Shown in pieces: positions 44,089 through 51,910 of a stretch of 64,000 nt of DNA (the first letter of the stretch is position 1; each line of letters begins with the position of its first letter). A program made the position numbers and the translations under genes. The notes below the pieces were generated by a model that did no database searches, was not told the origin of the DNA, and saw nothing but the letters and a program-made list of their open reading frames with translations. Origin of the DNA: Patescibacteria group bacterium (lineage in GTDB: Bacteria > Patescibacteriota > Patescibacteriia > JAHIZJ01); the NCBI GenBank assembly GCA_041661625.1, contig JBAZUB010000001.1, positions 186,001-250,000 on the forward strand, in the 5' to 3' direction.

Positions 44089-44616
44089 ATAAGCAAGCAA
44101 CACACTCGAGTCAACCATCAGATTAAGTCGCCCCAGGTCCGGGTGGTTGATGAAAATCAGGGTCTAGTTGGGGTAATGCCGACTTATGAAGCATTGCGCA
44201 TCGCACAGGAACGCAGTGTTGATCTGGTAGAAATAGCGCCGACGGCGAATCCGCCCGTCTGCAAGCTGATGGATTTCGGCGCCTTCAAATACCGCCAGGA
44301 AAAAACCGAGCGTAAACAGCGCTTGAAGCAGAAGAAAGTCGAGGTCAAAGGTGTCCGCATTTCGCTCAAAATCGGCCAGCACGATTTGGATCATCGGGTT
44401 AACCTCTCGCGTAAGTTCCTGGAGCAGGGCGACAAGGTTCGCCTGGAAATGATTCTCCGGGGACGTGAATTGCAACATCAAGACCTGGCTCGACAGAAAA
44501 TAACCGATTTCATCGCCGCGGTTGGTAATGCCGCCATCGAGGCACCGCTGAGCCGGATGGGAAACAGATTTATCGTATTAATCACCAACAATAATGCCAA
44601 AACTGAAAACTCATAA
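44089..44616 (+). CDS. infC: Translation initiation factor IF-3
   Basis: IF-3 keeps the subunits apart and proofreads start codons. The frame contains VNHQIKSPQVRVVDENQ, LVEIAPTANPPVCKLMDFGAFKYRQEK and the C-terminal domain with KGVRISLKIGQHDLDHRV. The only standard start is GTG at 44143, which would cut the conserved QIKSPQVRV segment. The frame is open upstream without ATG, GTG or TTG and contains ATA at 44089 and ATT at 44122. I extend the gene to the ATA, since infC genes often use rare start codons for self-control. The exact start is uncertain. No ribosome-binding site is seen. rpmI and rplT follow. Confidence 0.8.
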   Translation: MSKQHTRVNHQIKSPQVRVVDENQGLVGVMPTYEALRIAQERSVDLVEIAPTANPPVCKLMDFGAFKYRQEKTERKQRLKQKKVEVKGVRISLKIGQHDLDHRVNLSRKFLEQGDKVRLEMILRGRELQHQDLARQKITDFIAAVGNAAIEAPLSRMGNRFIVLITNNNAKTENS

Positions 44617-44791
44617 AGGCACCAAGAAGCGGTTCCGGCTCACTGGCCGGAATAAAGTCATGCATCGCACCGCCGGCCAAGATCATTTTAACACTCGTGA
44701 ATCGGGTAACGCGACCCGCAACAAACGTCGCGATGCCGGCCTGGACAAGACCAGCCGCAGCACGAATAAGAAACTTATCCCGTATCGTTAA
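44594..44791 (+). CDS. rpmI: 50S ribosomal protein L35
   Basis: The 65-residue basic protein has the L35 signature PKLKTHKGTKKRFRLTG. It overlaps the end of infC by 23 bases in another frame, giving the conserved infC-rpmI-rplT order. Confidence 0.95.
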   Translation: MPKLKTHKGTKKRFRLTGRNKVMHRTAGQDHFNTRESGNATRNKRRDAGLDKTSRSTNKKLIPYR

Positions 44792-44803
44792 TCTTCATCA
44801 CCC

Positions 44804-45145
44804 ATGAGAGTCAAACGTGGAACTACACATGTCAAACGGCGCCGTAACTTGCTGAAGCAGGCTAAGGGTTTCAAGTGGGGCCGAAAGAACAAGATCAAAC
44901 AAGCCAAGATCGCCGTCACTAAATCCGGTGTCCACGCGCATCGCGATCGGCGCAAAAAGAAACGCGATCGGCGCGGCCTGCAGCAAGTCCGGATCGGCGC
45001 CGCGGCTCGCACCCAGGGCGTCTCTTATTCCCGCTTGATGGGCGCGTTGAGTAAGAAGAAGATTATCCTGGATCGCAAAGTTCTGGCCAATATAGCCAAC
45101 GACTATCCGGCGGTATTCAACGCGCTGGTCAAGTCAGTGCAATAA
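44804..45145 (+). CDS. rplT: 50S ribosomal protein L20
   Basis: The 113-residue protein contains VKRGTTHVKRRRNLLKQAKGFKW and the C-terminal LMGALSKKKIILDRKVLANIA, both typical of L20. It follows rpmI by 12 bases and ends at a strong terminator. In other bacteria L20 represses its own operon; no obvious operator mimic is visible here. Confidence 0.96.
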   Translation: MRVKRGTTHVKRRRNLLKQAKGFKWGRKNKIKQAKIAVTKSGVHAHRDRRKKKRDRRGLQQVRIGAAARTQGVSYSRLMGALSKKKIILDRKVLANIANDYPAVFNALVKSVQ

Positions 45146-45161
45146 ACCTTCTTTTTACCAC

Positions 45162-45191
45162 AAAGCTGCTCCCAACTCCGGGAGCGCTTTT
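45162..45191 (+). terminator. Terminator after rplT, possibly two-way
   Basis: GCTCCC (45168-45173) pairs with GGGAGC (45180-45185), and the outer AAAGC and GCTTT extend the stem with one bulged T. A and T tracts on both sides let it serve rplT and the converging gene. Confidence 0.8.
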
Positions 45192-45195
45192 GGTA

Positions 45196-45657
45196 TTAGC
45201 TTTGAGCTTGCACCTGGACCACGGCCGATTGCGCTCCGAGCGGACTGGCGTTTATCAAGGTAAACTTGAAACCGTTCCAAACCACAGTTGGCTGGTCGGC
45301 ATACCCAGACGGCTGGGAGCGGGATAATCTTAGCGTCTCCGATTGATCTCCGCGCGTGGCATGCAATGTGACAATATTCAGCGCGTCAAACGGCTGGCTG
45401 AGCTCCTGCGCGGCCACCGACTCATTGGTCAGCGTTATATCGGTACCCCGCACCTTAACCGATTCACCCAACCCCACACTGGTGATGCCGTTGGTCGTGG
45501 GGTCTTCGTTATTCGATTCCACCAGGCTCATGGTGGCACCAATTGCGTGACTGGCCACCCGCCAGGCAGGCACCACATAGTGCGTAGAAATAACGAATAG
45601 CGTCGTCACGATAATCGCTCCCATCATCCCGAATATGATTTTTGACTGGTAGGGCAT
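45196..45657 (-). CDS. Membrane-anchored protein of unknown function
   Basis: This 153-residue protein has one N-terminal membrane helix (about residues 7-26) and an external beta-rich domain (GESVKVRGTDITLTNESV..., VWNGFKFTLINASP). The pattern resembles the small DUF4352-like extracellular domains, without certainty. TATAAT lies 11 bases before the ATG. It converges on rplT and shares the terminator region. Confidence 0.65.
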   Translation of the reverse strand: MPYQSKIIFGMMGAIIVTTLFVISTHYVVPAWRVASHAIGATMSLVESNNEDPTTNGITSVGLGESVKVRGTDITLTNESVAAQELSQPFDALNIVTLHATRGDQSETLRLSRSQPSGYADQPTVVWNGFKFTLINASPLGAQSAVVQVQAQS

Positions 45658-45737
45658 ATGCTTATCTGATTATAACGTTTACATCTATACGCTGTCACGC
45701 TAAGCTCAAGGCTTGTTTTGCGTCGAAACGTTCTTTA

Positions 45738-46184
45738 TCAGCTTATGGCGTCTTCCTCAAATTTATCTATTGTACCGTCTTTACACTTTGGACATGTTTT
45801 TCCAGCCATATCTAGTATAGCTTCAATGCCATCAGATTTACACTGAGGACACAATTTCTTATCTTTTTTAGTATCAATATAAAACCGATGTGAACAGTTT
45901 AAGCATATATAATCCGAGTTGTATCCTATCTTGCCTATAATGCTTCTAGCTTGTTCCTCAGAAACCGTGTTTGATACGCTAGCAGTATAACCACCCTCCC
46001 ACTGAGTGCAAATGCCCAGTAGTTCTTCGTCGATCTTTAGCACTTCTGCAACAGTATAGCTTTCTCCGGGGTGACTGCACGGCACTCTTTTATTGCTTTC
46101 ATCAATAACATACATGTATCCGCCCCAAGTCTCGGGAATATTAAAGCTGCATTTGTTACATCTATAATCACTTGCTATTGGCAT
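45738..46184 (-). CDS. Multi-zinc-ribbon protein
   Basis: This 148-residue protein has four Cys-x2-Cys pairs: CNKC near residue 9, CLNC near 94, CPQC near 113 and CPKC near 133, enough for two zinc sites. An extra CSHPGE lies near 36. The centre has a helical domain with EEQARSIIGKIGYNS. There is no membrane segment. It is probably an adaptor that binds nucleic acid or protein. I do not recognise a named family. Confidence 0.6.
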   Translation of the reverse strand: MPIASDYRCNKCSFNIPETWGGYMYVIDESNKRVPCSHPGESYTVAEVLKIDEELLGICTQWEGGYTASVSNTVSEEQARSIIGKIGYNSDYICLNCSHRFYIDTKKDKKLCPQCKSDGIEAILDMAGKTCPKCKDGTIDKFEEDAIS

Positions 46185-46269
46185 GGTGGTGTAATAGTTA
46201 ACTTGTATAATTGTCTAACGAGTGACACATAGACGCCGTTGCGTTAAGTTATCGTTGCTACTGGATAGT

Positions 46270-46827
46270 TTAGTCTAATACTCGATTATAAAATTCATAT
46301 TTTCTTTGTTGATATTCTTTATATGGTAAGTCTTTTGCGTCGAGTTTGATATGCTCGTATTCGTTGAGTAAAATTGGATTATCTTTTAATAAATCGAATA
46401 TTTTAACTTGTTGTCTGGTGGTCTCAGCTGACGGATCCGTTAACCACACGCTAACCGAATATCCGTCTTGTTGGAAATCCCAACCCAATGCGACGTTGGT
46501 TCGGTGTGACGGTTCGCCAAATAAACTTGTAAAAGCGGGTACGTGCTTTTCTTGATCTGACTTTACGCAAAAGACGCTGATGTCAATGTCTTCTTGGCCA
46601 GCAATTTTCAATGGAACAGAGCCGAGCAATTTAATTTCCAGCTCTGGAACAGCCGTATGGATTCTGGAAATAATAGAGTTCGCAATATCAAGAGCTTCGG
46701 GATTCCAAGGTTTTACTGTCATTTGCATATTATCTGGTAATGAAGCCAGATATTTCTGCTGCCCTTCGGTGAGCATAGTATGGGTATTAGACATCTCAAT
46801 AACTTCACGCAGCTCTGTATCATTCAC
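46270..46827 (-). CDS. GrpB-like/nucleotidyltransferase-fold protein
   Basis: The 185-residue protein contains LLGSVPLKIAGQEDIDISVF, the Gly-Ser followed by Asp-x-Asp pattern of the polymerase beta-type nucleotidyltransferase fold as in the GrpB (UPF0157) family. The C-terminal part has LDAKDLPYKEYQQRKYEFYNRVL, a helix common in these proteins. The third carboxylate is not obvious. The substrate is unknown. It is divergent from the neighbouring membrane gene. Confidence 0.65.
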   Translation of the reverse strand: MNDTELREVIEMSNTHTMLTEGQQKYLASLPDNMQMTVKPWNPEALDIANSIISRIHTAVPELEIKLLGSVPLKIAGQEDIDISVFCVKSDQEKHVPAFTSLFGEPSHRTNVALGWDFQQDGYSVSVWLTDPSAETTRQQVKIFDLLKDNPILLNEYEHIKLDAKDLPYKEYQQRKYEFYNRVLD

Positions 46828-46883
46828 TATTGTCGGCTAAAGTGATATAATATCCACAGCTTAATAAACATTAAAATATCCGT

Positions 46884-47348
46884 ATGAAGCTATCGACCGC
46901 GCTCAAAGTTACGTTAGTTTTTGGCCTCGGTGGGGTGATATTTTCCGGTTACCTGAGTTATTACAATATCTGGGGGTCCGGCTGCGAACATGCCTTTATC
47001 AGCTGCGGGGGAGCCAAGGCCGTCAAGATTTTTGGCCAGCCGACCTGCGTCTATGGCTTCTTCATGTTTCTGATCACCGCTATATTATCCCTGATTGGAC
47101 TGGCGAAATCAAGTAAACTAGGCTGGTTAAAGAGTGTCTTCGTTGTAGCATTAATTGGCACGTTATTTTCGCTTAGTCTGTCAATCTATGAGCTCTGGAT
47201 TATCGATACAACTGTCAATGGTTTGCCAGCCTGCGTTTATGGCTTCTTCTTCTACGCCGTGGCGCTGATTGCGTCTATTTTTGGCCTGACTGCCAAGACA
47301 AATTTACCCGCGGTTCAAAACACGCCGCCGTCTTCCACGCCGATCTAG
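46884..47348 (+). CDS. VKOR-like membrane protein with internal duplication
   Basis: The 154-residue protein has four membrane helices and four cysteines: Cys34, Cys41, Cys55 and Cys117. The two halves mirror each other: a helix, a loop and then GQPTCVYGFFMF (about residues 51-62) or GLPACVYGFFFY (113-124). The paired loop cysteines and PxCxYGFF segments recall the vitamin K epoxide reductase (VKOR) fold used for disulphide formation, but the CxxC redox pair of true VKORs is missing. A TATAAT about 30 bases upstream is its likely promoter. The redox role is inferred only. Confidence 0.6.
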   Translation: MKLSTALKVTLVFGLGGVIFSGYLSYYNIWGSGCEHAFISCGGAKAVKIFGQPTCVYGFFMFLITAILSLIGLAKSSKLGWLKSVFVVALIGTLFSLSLSIYELWIIDTTVNGLPACVYGFFFYAVALIASIFGLTAKTNLPAVQNTPPSSTPI

Positions 47349-47604
47349 TCGAAGAACTTTCAAGTTACGACAAAGAGGTCGGGACAATTACCCGGCCGCT
47401 TCGTGTTTCCACTATACCAGCGCTCACAAGCACCAGCGAGGGAAATGCTCAATGCAAAGAACTATAACTAGCCGAATTATTCACATTTGCTTACGATACT
47501 GAATCAAATACACTGGCACATCAAACAATGCTATAACGGCAAATTCAACAAAATGTTACGCAAAAACATCCTTAATAGTATTTGTAGTAGTATTTCAACC
47601 AACC

Positions 47605-48213
47605 TTAGCGAATTCCAGCGCCACTGCGGACTGGCACGCGTAATGCCTGGGTAGTGTTGGCCTGTCCCGACGGGTTGTCCCGTTCCAACACTAGCCAATA
47701 TGTCTGATTATAAGTCAATTGGGCAGTGAGAGAGAACGTAAACGGAACGAATTCACTGGTCATCCAGTCACCGTCAGCTTGCGCCTGAGTTTGAGCGATA
47801 ACACGGCCATTGGCATCTTCCAGCCGCACGGGAAAACTGGCTTCGAAAAACCAGCTACCTCGCGCTTGCCCATTGCCACTTATTGGACTGTTGATTACAC
47901 GATTCGCTCTGGGTGAATCGAGCTGTATTAAATCAGACAGTTCGGTGGCATTACCGGTGTTAGTATTTCCAGCCGTGTTGGTGTTTTGATTTGCGTTATC
48001 ATTACCGTTTACATTGACGTTTGACAAGCTGTTGGTATTGTTGGCGTTTCCATTGGTATTATGGTTGCCGTTAGCATTGGGGTCCAACGCCGCAATATCG
48101 GCGTTGTCAGGCTGGTGCCATTGAAAATACCCGATCGCCAGTCCGGCTGCAATCGCAATGATTACTAGGATAATGGTGGGCCAATTTAATTTTCGTGATG
48201 TTGGGTTGGGCAT
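47605..48213 (-). CDS. Membrane-anchored Gmad2-domain protein with Asn-rich linker
   Basis: The 202-residue protein has a membrane helix (about residues 13-29) and a long Asn/Thr/Gly linker (about 43-88). Its C-terminal domain matches Gmad2, the Ig-like domain of spore germination proteins (SPRANRVINSPISGNGQARGS, FFEASFPVRLEDANGRVI, GDWMTSEFVPF). It is probably a cell-surface binding or structural protein. TATATT lies six bases before the ATG, so it may be leaderless. The preceding 47349-47604 gap holds a small hairpin, GGTCGGG/CCCGGCC, and no gene. Confidence 0.8.
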   Translation of the reverse strand: MPNPTSRKLNWPTIILVIIAIAAGLAIGYFQWHQPDNADIAALDPNANGNHNTNGNANNTNSLSNVNVNGNDNANQNTNTAGNTNTGNATELSDLIQLDSPRANRVINSPISGNGQARGSWFFEASFPVRLEDANGRVIAQTQAQADGDWMTSEFVPFTFSLTAQLTYNQTYWLVLERDNPSGQANTTQALRVPVRSGAGIR

Positions 48214-48262
48214 ATTTTTAATATATCACTACGTCTTTTTTTTGAAAATGCTTATTTTGGCT

Positions 48263-48345
48263 CCGGGGCAAGGATTCTCCCGTCACTTAATATTAAATAA
48301 TCGATAGGCGGGCGGGATCCCGCCATCGAGGCGGGAGAACCCCGG
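48263..48345. repeat. Inverted-repeat element beside tRNA-Gln
   Basis: CCGGGG and TTCTCCCG (48263-48282) pair with CGGGAGAA and CCCCGG (48332-48345), with one six-base bulge. A smaller GCGGGATCCCGC palindrome lies inside. Confidence 0.7.
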
Positions 48346-48371
48346 CATAAATATCCTTTTCCTCAACCGTG

Positions 48372-48442
48372 CTCGGGGACCAGGACTCGAACCTGGATAC
48401 TAGGCTTCAAAGGCCTATGTCCTACCATTAGACGATCCCCGA
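48372..48442 (-). tRNA. tRNA-Gln(TTG)
   Basis: The 71-base cloverleaf has acceptor TCGGGGA/TCCCCGA, anticodon stem TAGGC/GCCTA with loop CTTTGAA (anticodon TTG) and T arm CCAGG-TTCGAGT-CCTGG. CCA is not encoded. It lies downstream of ftsX on the same strand. Confidence 0.95.
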
Positions 48443-48596
48443 GCACGAATGACGAACACATTTATCCCTGCCTTTTCGGCGTGACGACCCCGGAATAGAT
48501 ACAAAAGAAGAGCCCATAAAGCTCCCCTATCCTAACAGTATTTATTATTATTTTCAACCCCTCGGCAATGGATTGCGCAAGGGTCGCTACAACAAT

Positions 48597-48782
48597 GGGA
48601 TTGCTTCGTCATTCGATAACTCATTTCTCGCAATGACGAGGGATGCTCTTCCTTAACTGGTGGGAAGGTTTCCTTTGTTTGGGGGTGTTATTGCTACCAA
48701 CGTCTCTACAAATGACGGCTGGGTTTGGCGTTTCCTGTATTCTTTCGTCATTGCGAGCGAGTCTTCGAGAGAAGCAATCTCA
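48597..48782. repeat. Inverted repeat pair of the CATTGCGAG family
   Basis: GGGATTGCTTCGTCATTC...CTCGCAATGACGA on the left is mirrored by CGTCATTGCGAG...GAAGCAATCTC on the right. The arms resemble 3425-3541. The 48443-48809 gap holds this element, a short GAGC/GCTC hairpin near 48510 and no gene I can support. Confidence 0.65.
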
Positions 48783-48809
48783 TAGTAGTCCGTATTGTGT
48801 CAAGCGTTA

Positions 48810-49721
48810 TCACACCTTCAGATGCCGGCTGATGGCGATCATCGATGAGCCGACTGACAAAATCAAAGCCACAATCAACTGCAGCCCGACAATGTCCAAC
48901 ATATACTGGGAGAAGTATGCAGTCAGATTCATATTATATCCTTCGAAGAATGACGATACCTGTGGCGTGATATAACGCAGGAAAGGGTAAAATATTAGCA
49001 GCGACACCACCGTAGAAATGATCGCGTAGAGAACGCTTTCCAAAATAAATGGTCCGCGAATGAACCAATTGGTGGCGCCCACCAGGCGCATAATGCCAAT
49101 CTCCTCGCGATGCGTGTAGATAGTGATTCTAATCGTATTGAATATCACCAGAATGGCGATAATCACGAAGATAATGGTGACGATCATGGCTACCTGATAG
49201 AGCCGGTCAGTCATATGGTCCAGCCGGTTGATAATGCTGGTGTAGTCCTGAAAATCACGATTCTCGATCAAATCCTTATACTCTGGATCTGATAACGCCG
49301 AGATGATAACCGGATAGTCGTTAAAATCATTCGCCCGGATGACCAGCGTTGCTCCAAATGGATTGTCTTCTAATATTTTCAGGGTCTCTTGGATGACCGG
49401 ATCATTCTGATACTTTTCCAGGAAGCGCCGCTGAGCTTCGTCCCGGTTGATATATTCCACATCCCGAACGCCATTAACCGCCTGGAGCTTGGCCTGAACC
49501 GACTGCACCGTGCTTTCAGGCACCTCGGGCTGGAAATAGACGCTCACGTCGACCTTATCCTTGATTGAGGCGACGGCTCGATTGCCAATCACGTTAATCA
49601 TCCCGACCAAGCTTACCGAAAAAAGCGTCAGCACTAAAATCAATACCGTCGCGACCGACAGCCATATGTTGCGATAGAAGCTTTGCAGGGCAAATTTTAA
49701 CGCGCGGATAAATGATATCAT
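48810..49721 (-). CDS. ftsX: Cell-division ABC permease FtsX
   Basis: The 303-residue protein has four membrane helices (one near residue 20 and three in the C-terminal half), a large extracytoplasmic loop with DVSVYFQPEVPESTVQSVQ, and the THREEIGIMRLVGATNWFIRGPF loop typical of FtsX. With FtsE it controls peptidoglycan hydrolases at division. It is six bases downstream of ftsE. Confidence 0.95.
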   Translation of the reverse strand: MISFIRALKFALQSFYRNIWLSVATVLILVLTLFSVSLVGMINVIGNRAVASIKDKVDVSVYFQPEVPESTVQSVQAKLQAVNGVRDVEYINRDEAQRRFLEKYQNDPVIQETLKILEDNPFGATLVIRANDFNDYPVIISALSDPEYKDLIENRDFQDYTSIINRLDHMTDRLYQVAMIVTIIFVIIAILVIFNTIRITIYTHREEIGIMRLVGATNWFIRGPFILESVLYAIISTVVSLLIFYPFLRYITPQVSSFFEGYNMNLTAYFSQYMLDIVGLQLIVALILSVGSSMIAISRHLKV

Positions 49722-49727
49722 GGTATG

Positions 49728-50408
49728 TTAAAGTAGATACTTGCCTTTATCTTGGTCGGATATTACTTGCCCCTGGTCGAGCGTGATCACGCGCTGACGC
49801 AGTGAATTGACAATGTCCCGGTTATGCGTGACTAAGACAACCGTCGTGCCGAACTTATTAATCTTGACCAGCAGGTCGATAATTTCTTGGACATTAATTG
49901 TGTCAAGATTACCGGTCGGCTCGTCGGCTATAATTATCTTGGGCCGATGCACCAACGCCCGGGCGATTACCACCCGCTGTTGCTCGCCACCGGACAGCTG
50001 CTTGGGAAAACGATCGGCTTTGTCTTCCAGATTAACGATTTTCAGAGCCTGAGGCACGATACTGGCGATTTTATCGTGTGATGCGCCAGCTACTTCGAGC
50101 GCAAAGGCGATGTTTTCATAGACGGTTTTCTTCAGTAACAATTTGAAATCCTGAAACACGACCCCAATCTGCCGGCGCAATATCGGCACTTCTGACGCGC
50201 TGATATTCGTAATATCCCAGCCGCCCACGATGATTTTACCCTTGGTCGGCTTCTCTTCGGCAATGATCATCTTCATCATGGTGGTCTTGCCGGTACCGGA
50301 CTGCCCGACAATGGACACAAACTCGCCCGGCCGAATATGCAGGTTGAGGTTTTTCAGCGCTACCGTGTTGGGTTTGTATATTTTACTGACGTTTTTGAAC
50401 TGAATCAT
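49728..50408 (-). CDS. ftsE: Cell-division ABC ATPase FtsE
   Basis: The 226-residue ATPase has Walker A GQSGTGKTT (residues 35-43), the signature LSGGEQQRV, Walker B IIIADEPTGNLD and the switch His in VTHNRD. It pairs with FtsX. The RlpA-like gene lies eight bases upstream on the same strand, so the three form one operon. Confidence 0.95.
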   Translation of the reverse strand: MIQFKNVSKIYKPNTVALKNLNLHIRPGEFVSIVGQSGTGKTTMMKMIIAEEKPTKGKIIVGGWDITNISASEVPILRRQIGVVFQDFKLLLKKTVYENIAFALEVAGASHDKIASIVPQALKIVNLEDKADRFPKQLSGGEQQRVVIARALVHRPKIIIADEPTGNLDTINVQEIIDLLVKINKFGTTVVLVTHNRDIVNSLRQRVITLDQGQVISDQDKGKYLL

Positions 50409-50416
50409 TCGTAGTT

Positions 50417-51613
50417 TTAGATTTTTTCAACCCGGACCCTATGAATTATACCCTGCCCCGTGTTAGCAACCTCACTAAATGCTGTTTTAACTAAATCGAT
50501 TACACACGGTAGTTTGAAAGCGCCTGTTGACTTTACTGTGACAACGGTAGATTTGTTATTATCCAAATTAGTTACCTTTAATCTTGTGTTATACGGGAAA
50601 ACATTACTTGCAGCACCGTGGGGGTACTTTTTACTTGGATACCACGTAGCTTTGCCCTCCTGTACGACTGGCTCGTCGGTTTCCAGCACGCCTACCAGGG
50701 CGTATTTCAGTGTTGTGCGTGCAGTCACGGTGTGAGCATCGTAATCAACTGTGCTGGGCAGCAATCGCCAGCTGTTGGCATTGCGATCCCAGTAATAAAT
50801 ATTGCGCCGATAGATAGTGTCCGTGTCGTACTTTATCGTCAGCGTCAGCAGTTGGTTTAGTTTGGTTTGTGTCGTACCAGTTATATCAAATATATAGGAA
50901 GGCGACACCAAACGCAAGCCATTTTGGATTGGTGACACGTCAGAATCTTTCAATGTTAGTACGGCTGTGTTTACAACGGCGCCTTTGGGCAGCACGGCTT
51001 TGGCGCTGCCATCATCGAAGGCTGCCGTTACATCAGACGTCGAAGACACGGATAGTATTAAAGGCTGGCGGACGCTGGCCTGGGCTTCAAATACCGCTAT
51101 CAACGAGTAAGGCAGCGGGCTGGCAGCGCGCACCTCGTTGGCTTCCCAATTCGTTTGACTGGGCAATTTTACCCAAGCGGCTGTTAATTTATTCCAATAG
51201 TATAGGCTTTTCTCTCGACGATTGTCCGAGGTGTATTTCATCGCTAATCGGTATGGCTTTGAAAGAATCAGCGGGTTAGTTTGGCCAATCAAATCGTATT
51301 CATAAACGTGGCTAACTAGGGTAAAACCTTCTGGCGGTACAATTTCTTCTTGAGTAATACTCTTTACAGTAACCGTAACCGGCTCCATCACCACACCTGA
51401 CACTATTCCCACCCGTAGATTTGTGTCTGGAGTAACCACCGTATAACCTTTGGTTATTGTTGGTTGATCCAAATATACTTGCTGAACAATTTCGGCGGCT
51501 TGGACCGGCCTGATGATAACGGAAATTCCAATAACCATAAATGCGCCAACAATAAATTGACGAATTAGTTTGGTTGACGTTATAATGGTCGCAGTTTGCA
51601 TAGGTAAGTTCAA
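50417..51613 (-). CDS. RlpA-like double-psi beta-barrel secreted protein
   Basis: The 398-residue protein begins with a signal peptide (about residues 1-40, ending VQA-A). Two related beta domains follow (about 100-180 and 200-300). Its C-terminal 75 residues resemble the RlpA/DPBB fold (GKATWYPSKKYPHGAASNVFPYNTRLKVTNLDN, then IDLVKTAF). The aspartate of the DRGPF motif used by lytic RlpA enzymes is missing (VKSTGAF here), so it may bind peptidoglycan rather than cut it. Placement directly before ftsEX suggests it is the hydrolase partner or a regulator. Confidence 0.8.
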   Translation of the reverse strand: MNLPMQTATIITSTKLIRQFIVGAFMVIGISVIIRPVQAAEIVQQVYLDQPTITKGYTVVTPDTNLRVGIVSGVVMEPVTVTVKSITQEEIVPPEGFTLVSHVYEYDLIGQTNPLILSKPYRLAMKYTSDNRREKSLYYWNKLTAAWVKLPSQTNWEANEVRAASPLPYSLIAVFEAQASVRQPLILSVSSTSDVTAAFDDGSAKAVLPKGAVVNTAVLTLKDSDVSPIQNGLRLVSPSYIFDITGTTQTKLNQLLTLTIKYDTDTIYRRNIYYWDRNANSWRLLPSTVDYDAHTVTARTTLKYALVGVLETDEPVVQEGKATWYPSKKYPHGAASNVFPYNTRLKVTNLDNNKSTVVTVKSTGAFKLPCVIDLVKTAFSEVANTGQGIIHRVRVEKI

Positions 51614-51671
51614 ATTCTCGAAGTTAATTTCTAATTAGCGGGATTAGTACAATGGTAGTACGCTGGCTTCC

Positions 51672-51779
51672 CCCGCCTGCCATCGCCCGAGCGGGTGTAA
51701 TACAGTGGTAGTATGCTAGCTTCCCAAGCTAGATACGGGAGTTCGATTCTCCTCACCCGCTGTGGCAATGGCGGGCAGG
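51672..51779 (+). repeat. 16-bp inverted repeat that encloses the inner tRNA
   Basis: CCCGCCTGCCATCGCC (51672-51687) pairs with GGCAATGGCGGGCAGG (51764-51779): 13 standard pairs, one G-U and two C-A mismatches. The stem starts at the last anticodon base of the outer tRNA. Confidence 0.8.
51691..51761 (+). tRNA. tRNA-Gly(CCC), nested
   Basis: The 71-base cloverleaf is complete: acceptor GCGGGTG/CACCCGC, D stem ATAC/GTAT, anticodon stem CTAGC/GCTAG with loop TTCCCAA (CCC) and the standard T loop TTCGATT. The discriminator is T and CCA is not encoded. It lies wholly inside the anticodon loop of the outer tRNA-Gly. Confidence 0.93.
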
Positions 51780-51910
51780 CAAGCCAGAGACGCGAGTCCG
51801 ATTCTCGTATCCCGCTCCAGATGAGATTCCCGCCTTCCCCGCACCAAACGAGTCTTCGAGTATTGGTCGCGGGGTTACCCGCTCCATGCTGAGCGTGGAG
51901 CTGGCTACGC

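Larger units (their letters stand above)
51638..51819 (+). tRNA. tRNA-Gly(CCC), interrupted in the anticodon loop
   Basis: The first half is 51638-51672 and the second half 51781-51816, with encoded CCA at 51817-51819. Joined, they give a 71-base tRNA: acceptor GCGGGAT/ATCCCGC, D stem GTAC/GTAC, anticodon stem CTGGC/GCCAG with loop TTCCCAA (anticodon CCC). The T loop is TCCGATT instead of the expected TTCGATT. Between the halves are 108 bases (51673-51780) holding a second complete tRNA-Gly. It could be an intron-bearing gene, a broken paralog or an insertion scar. Function is uncertain. Confidence 0.75.
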
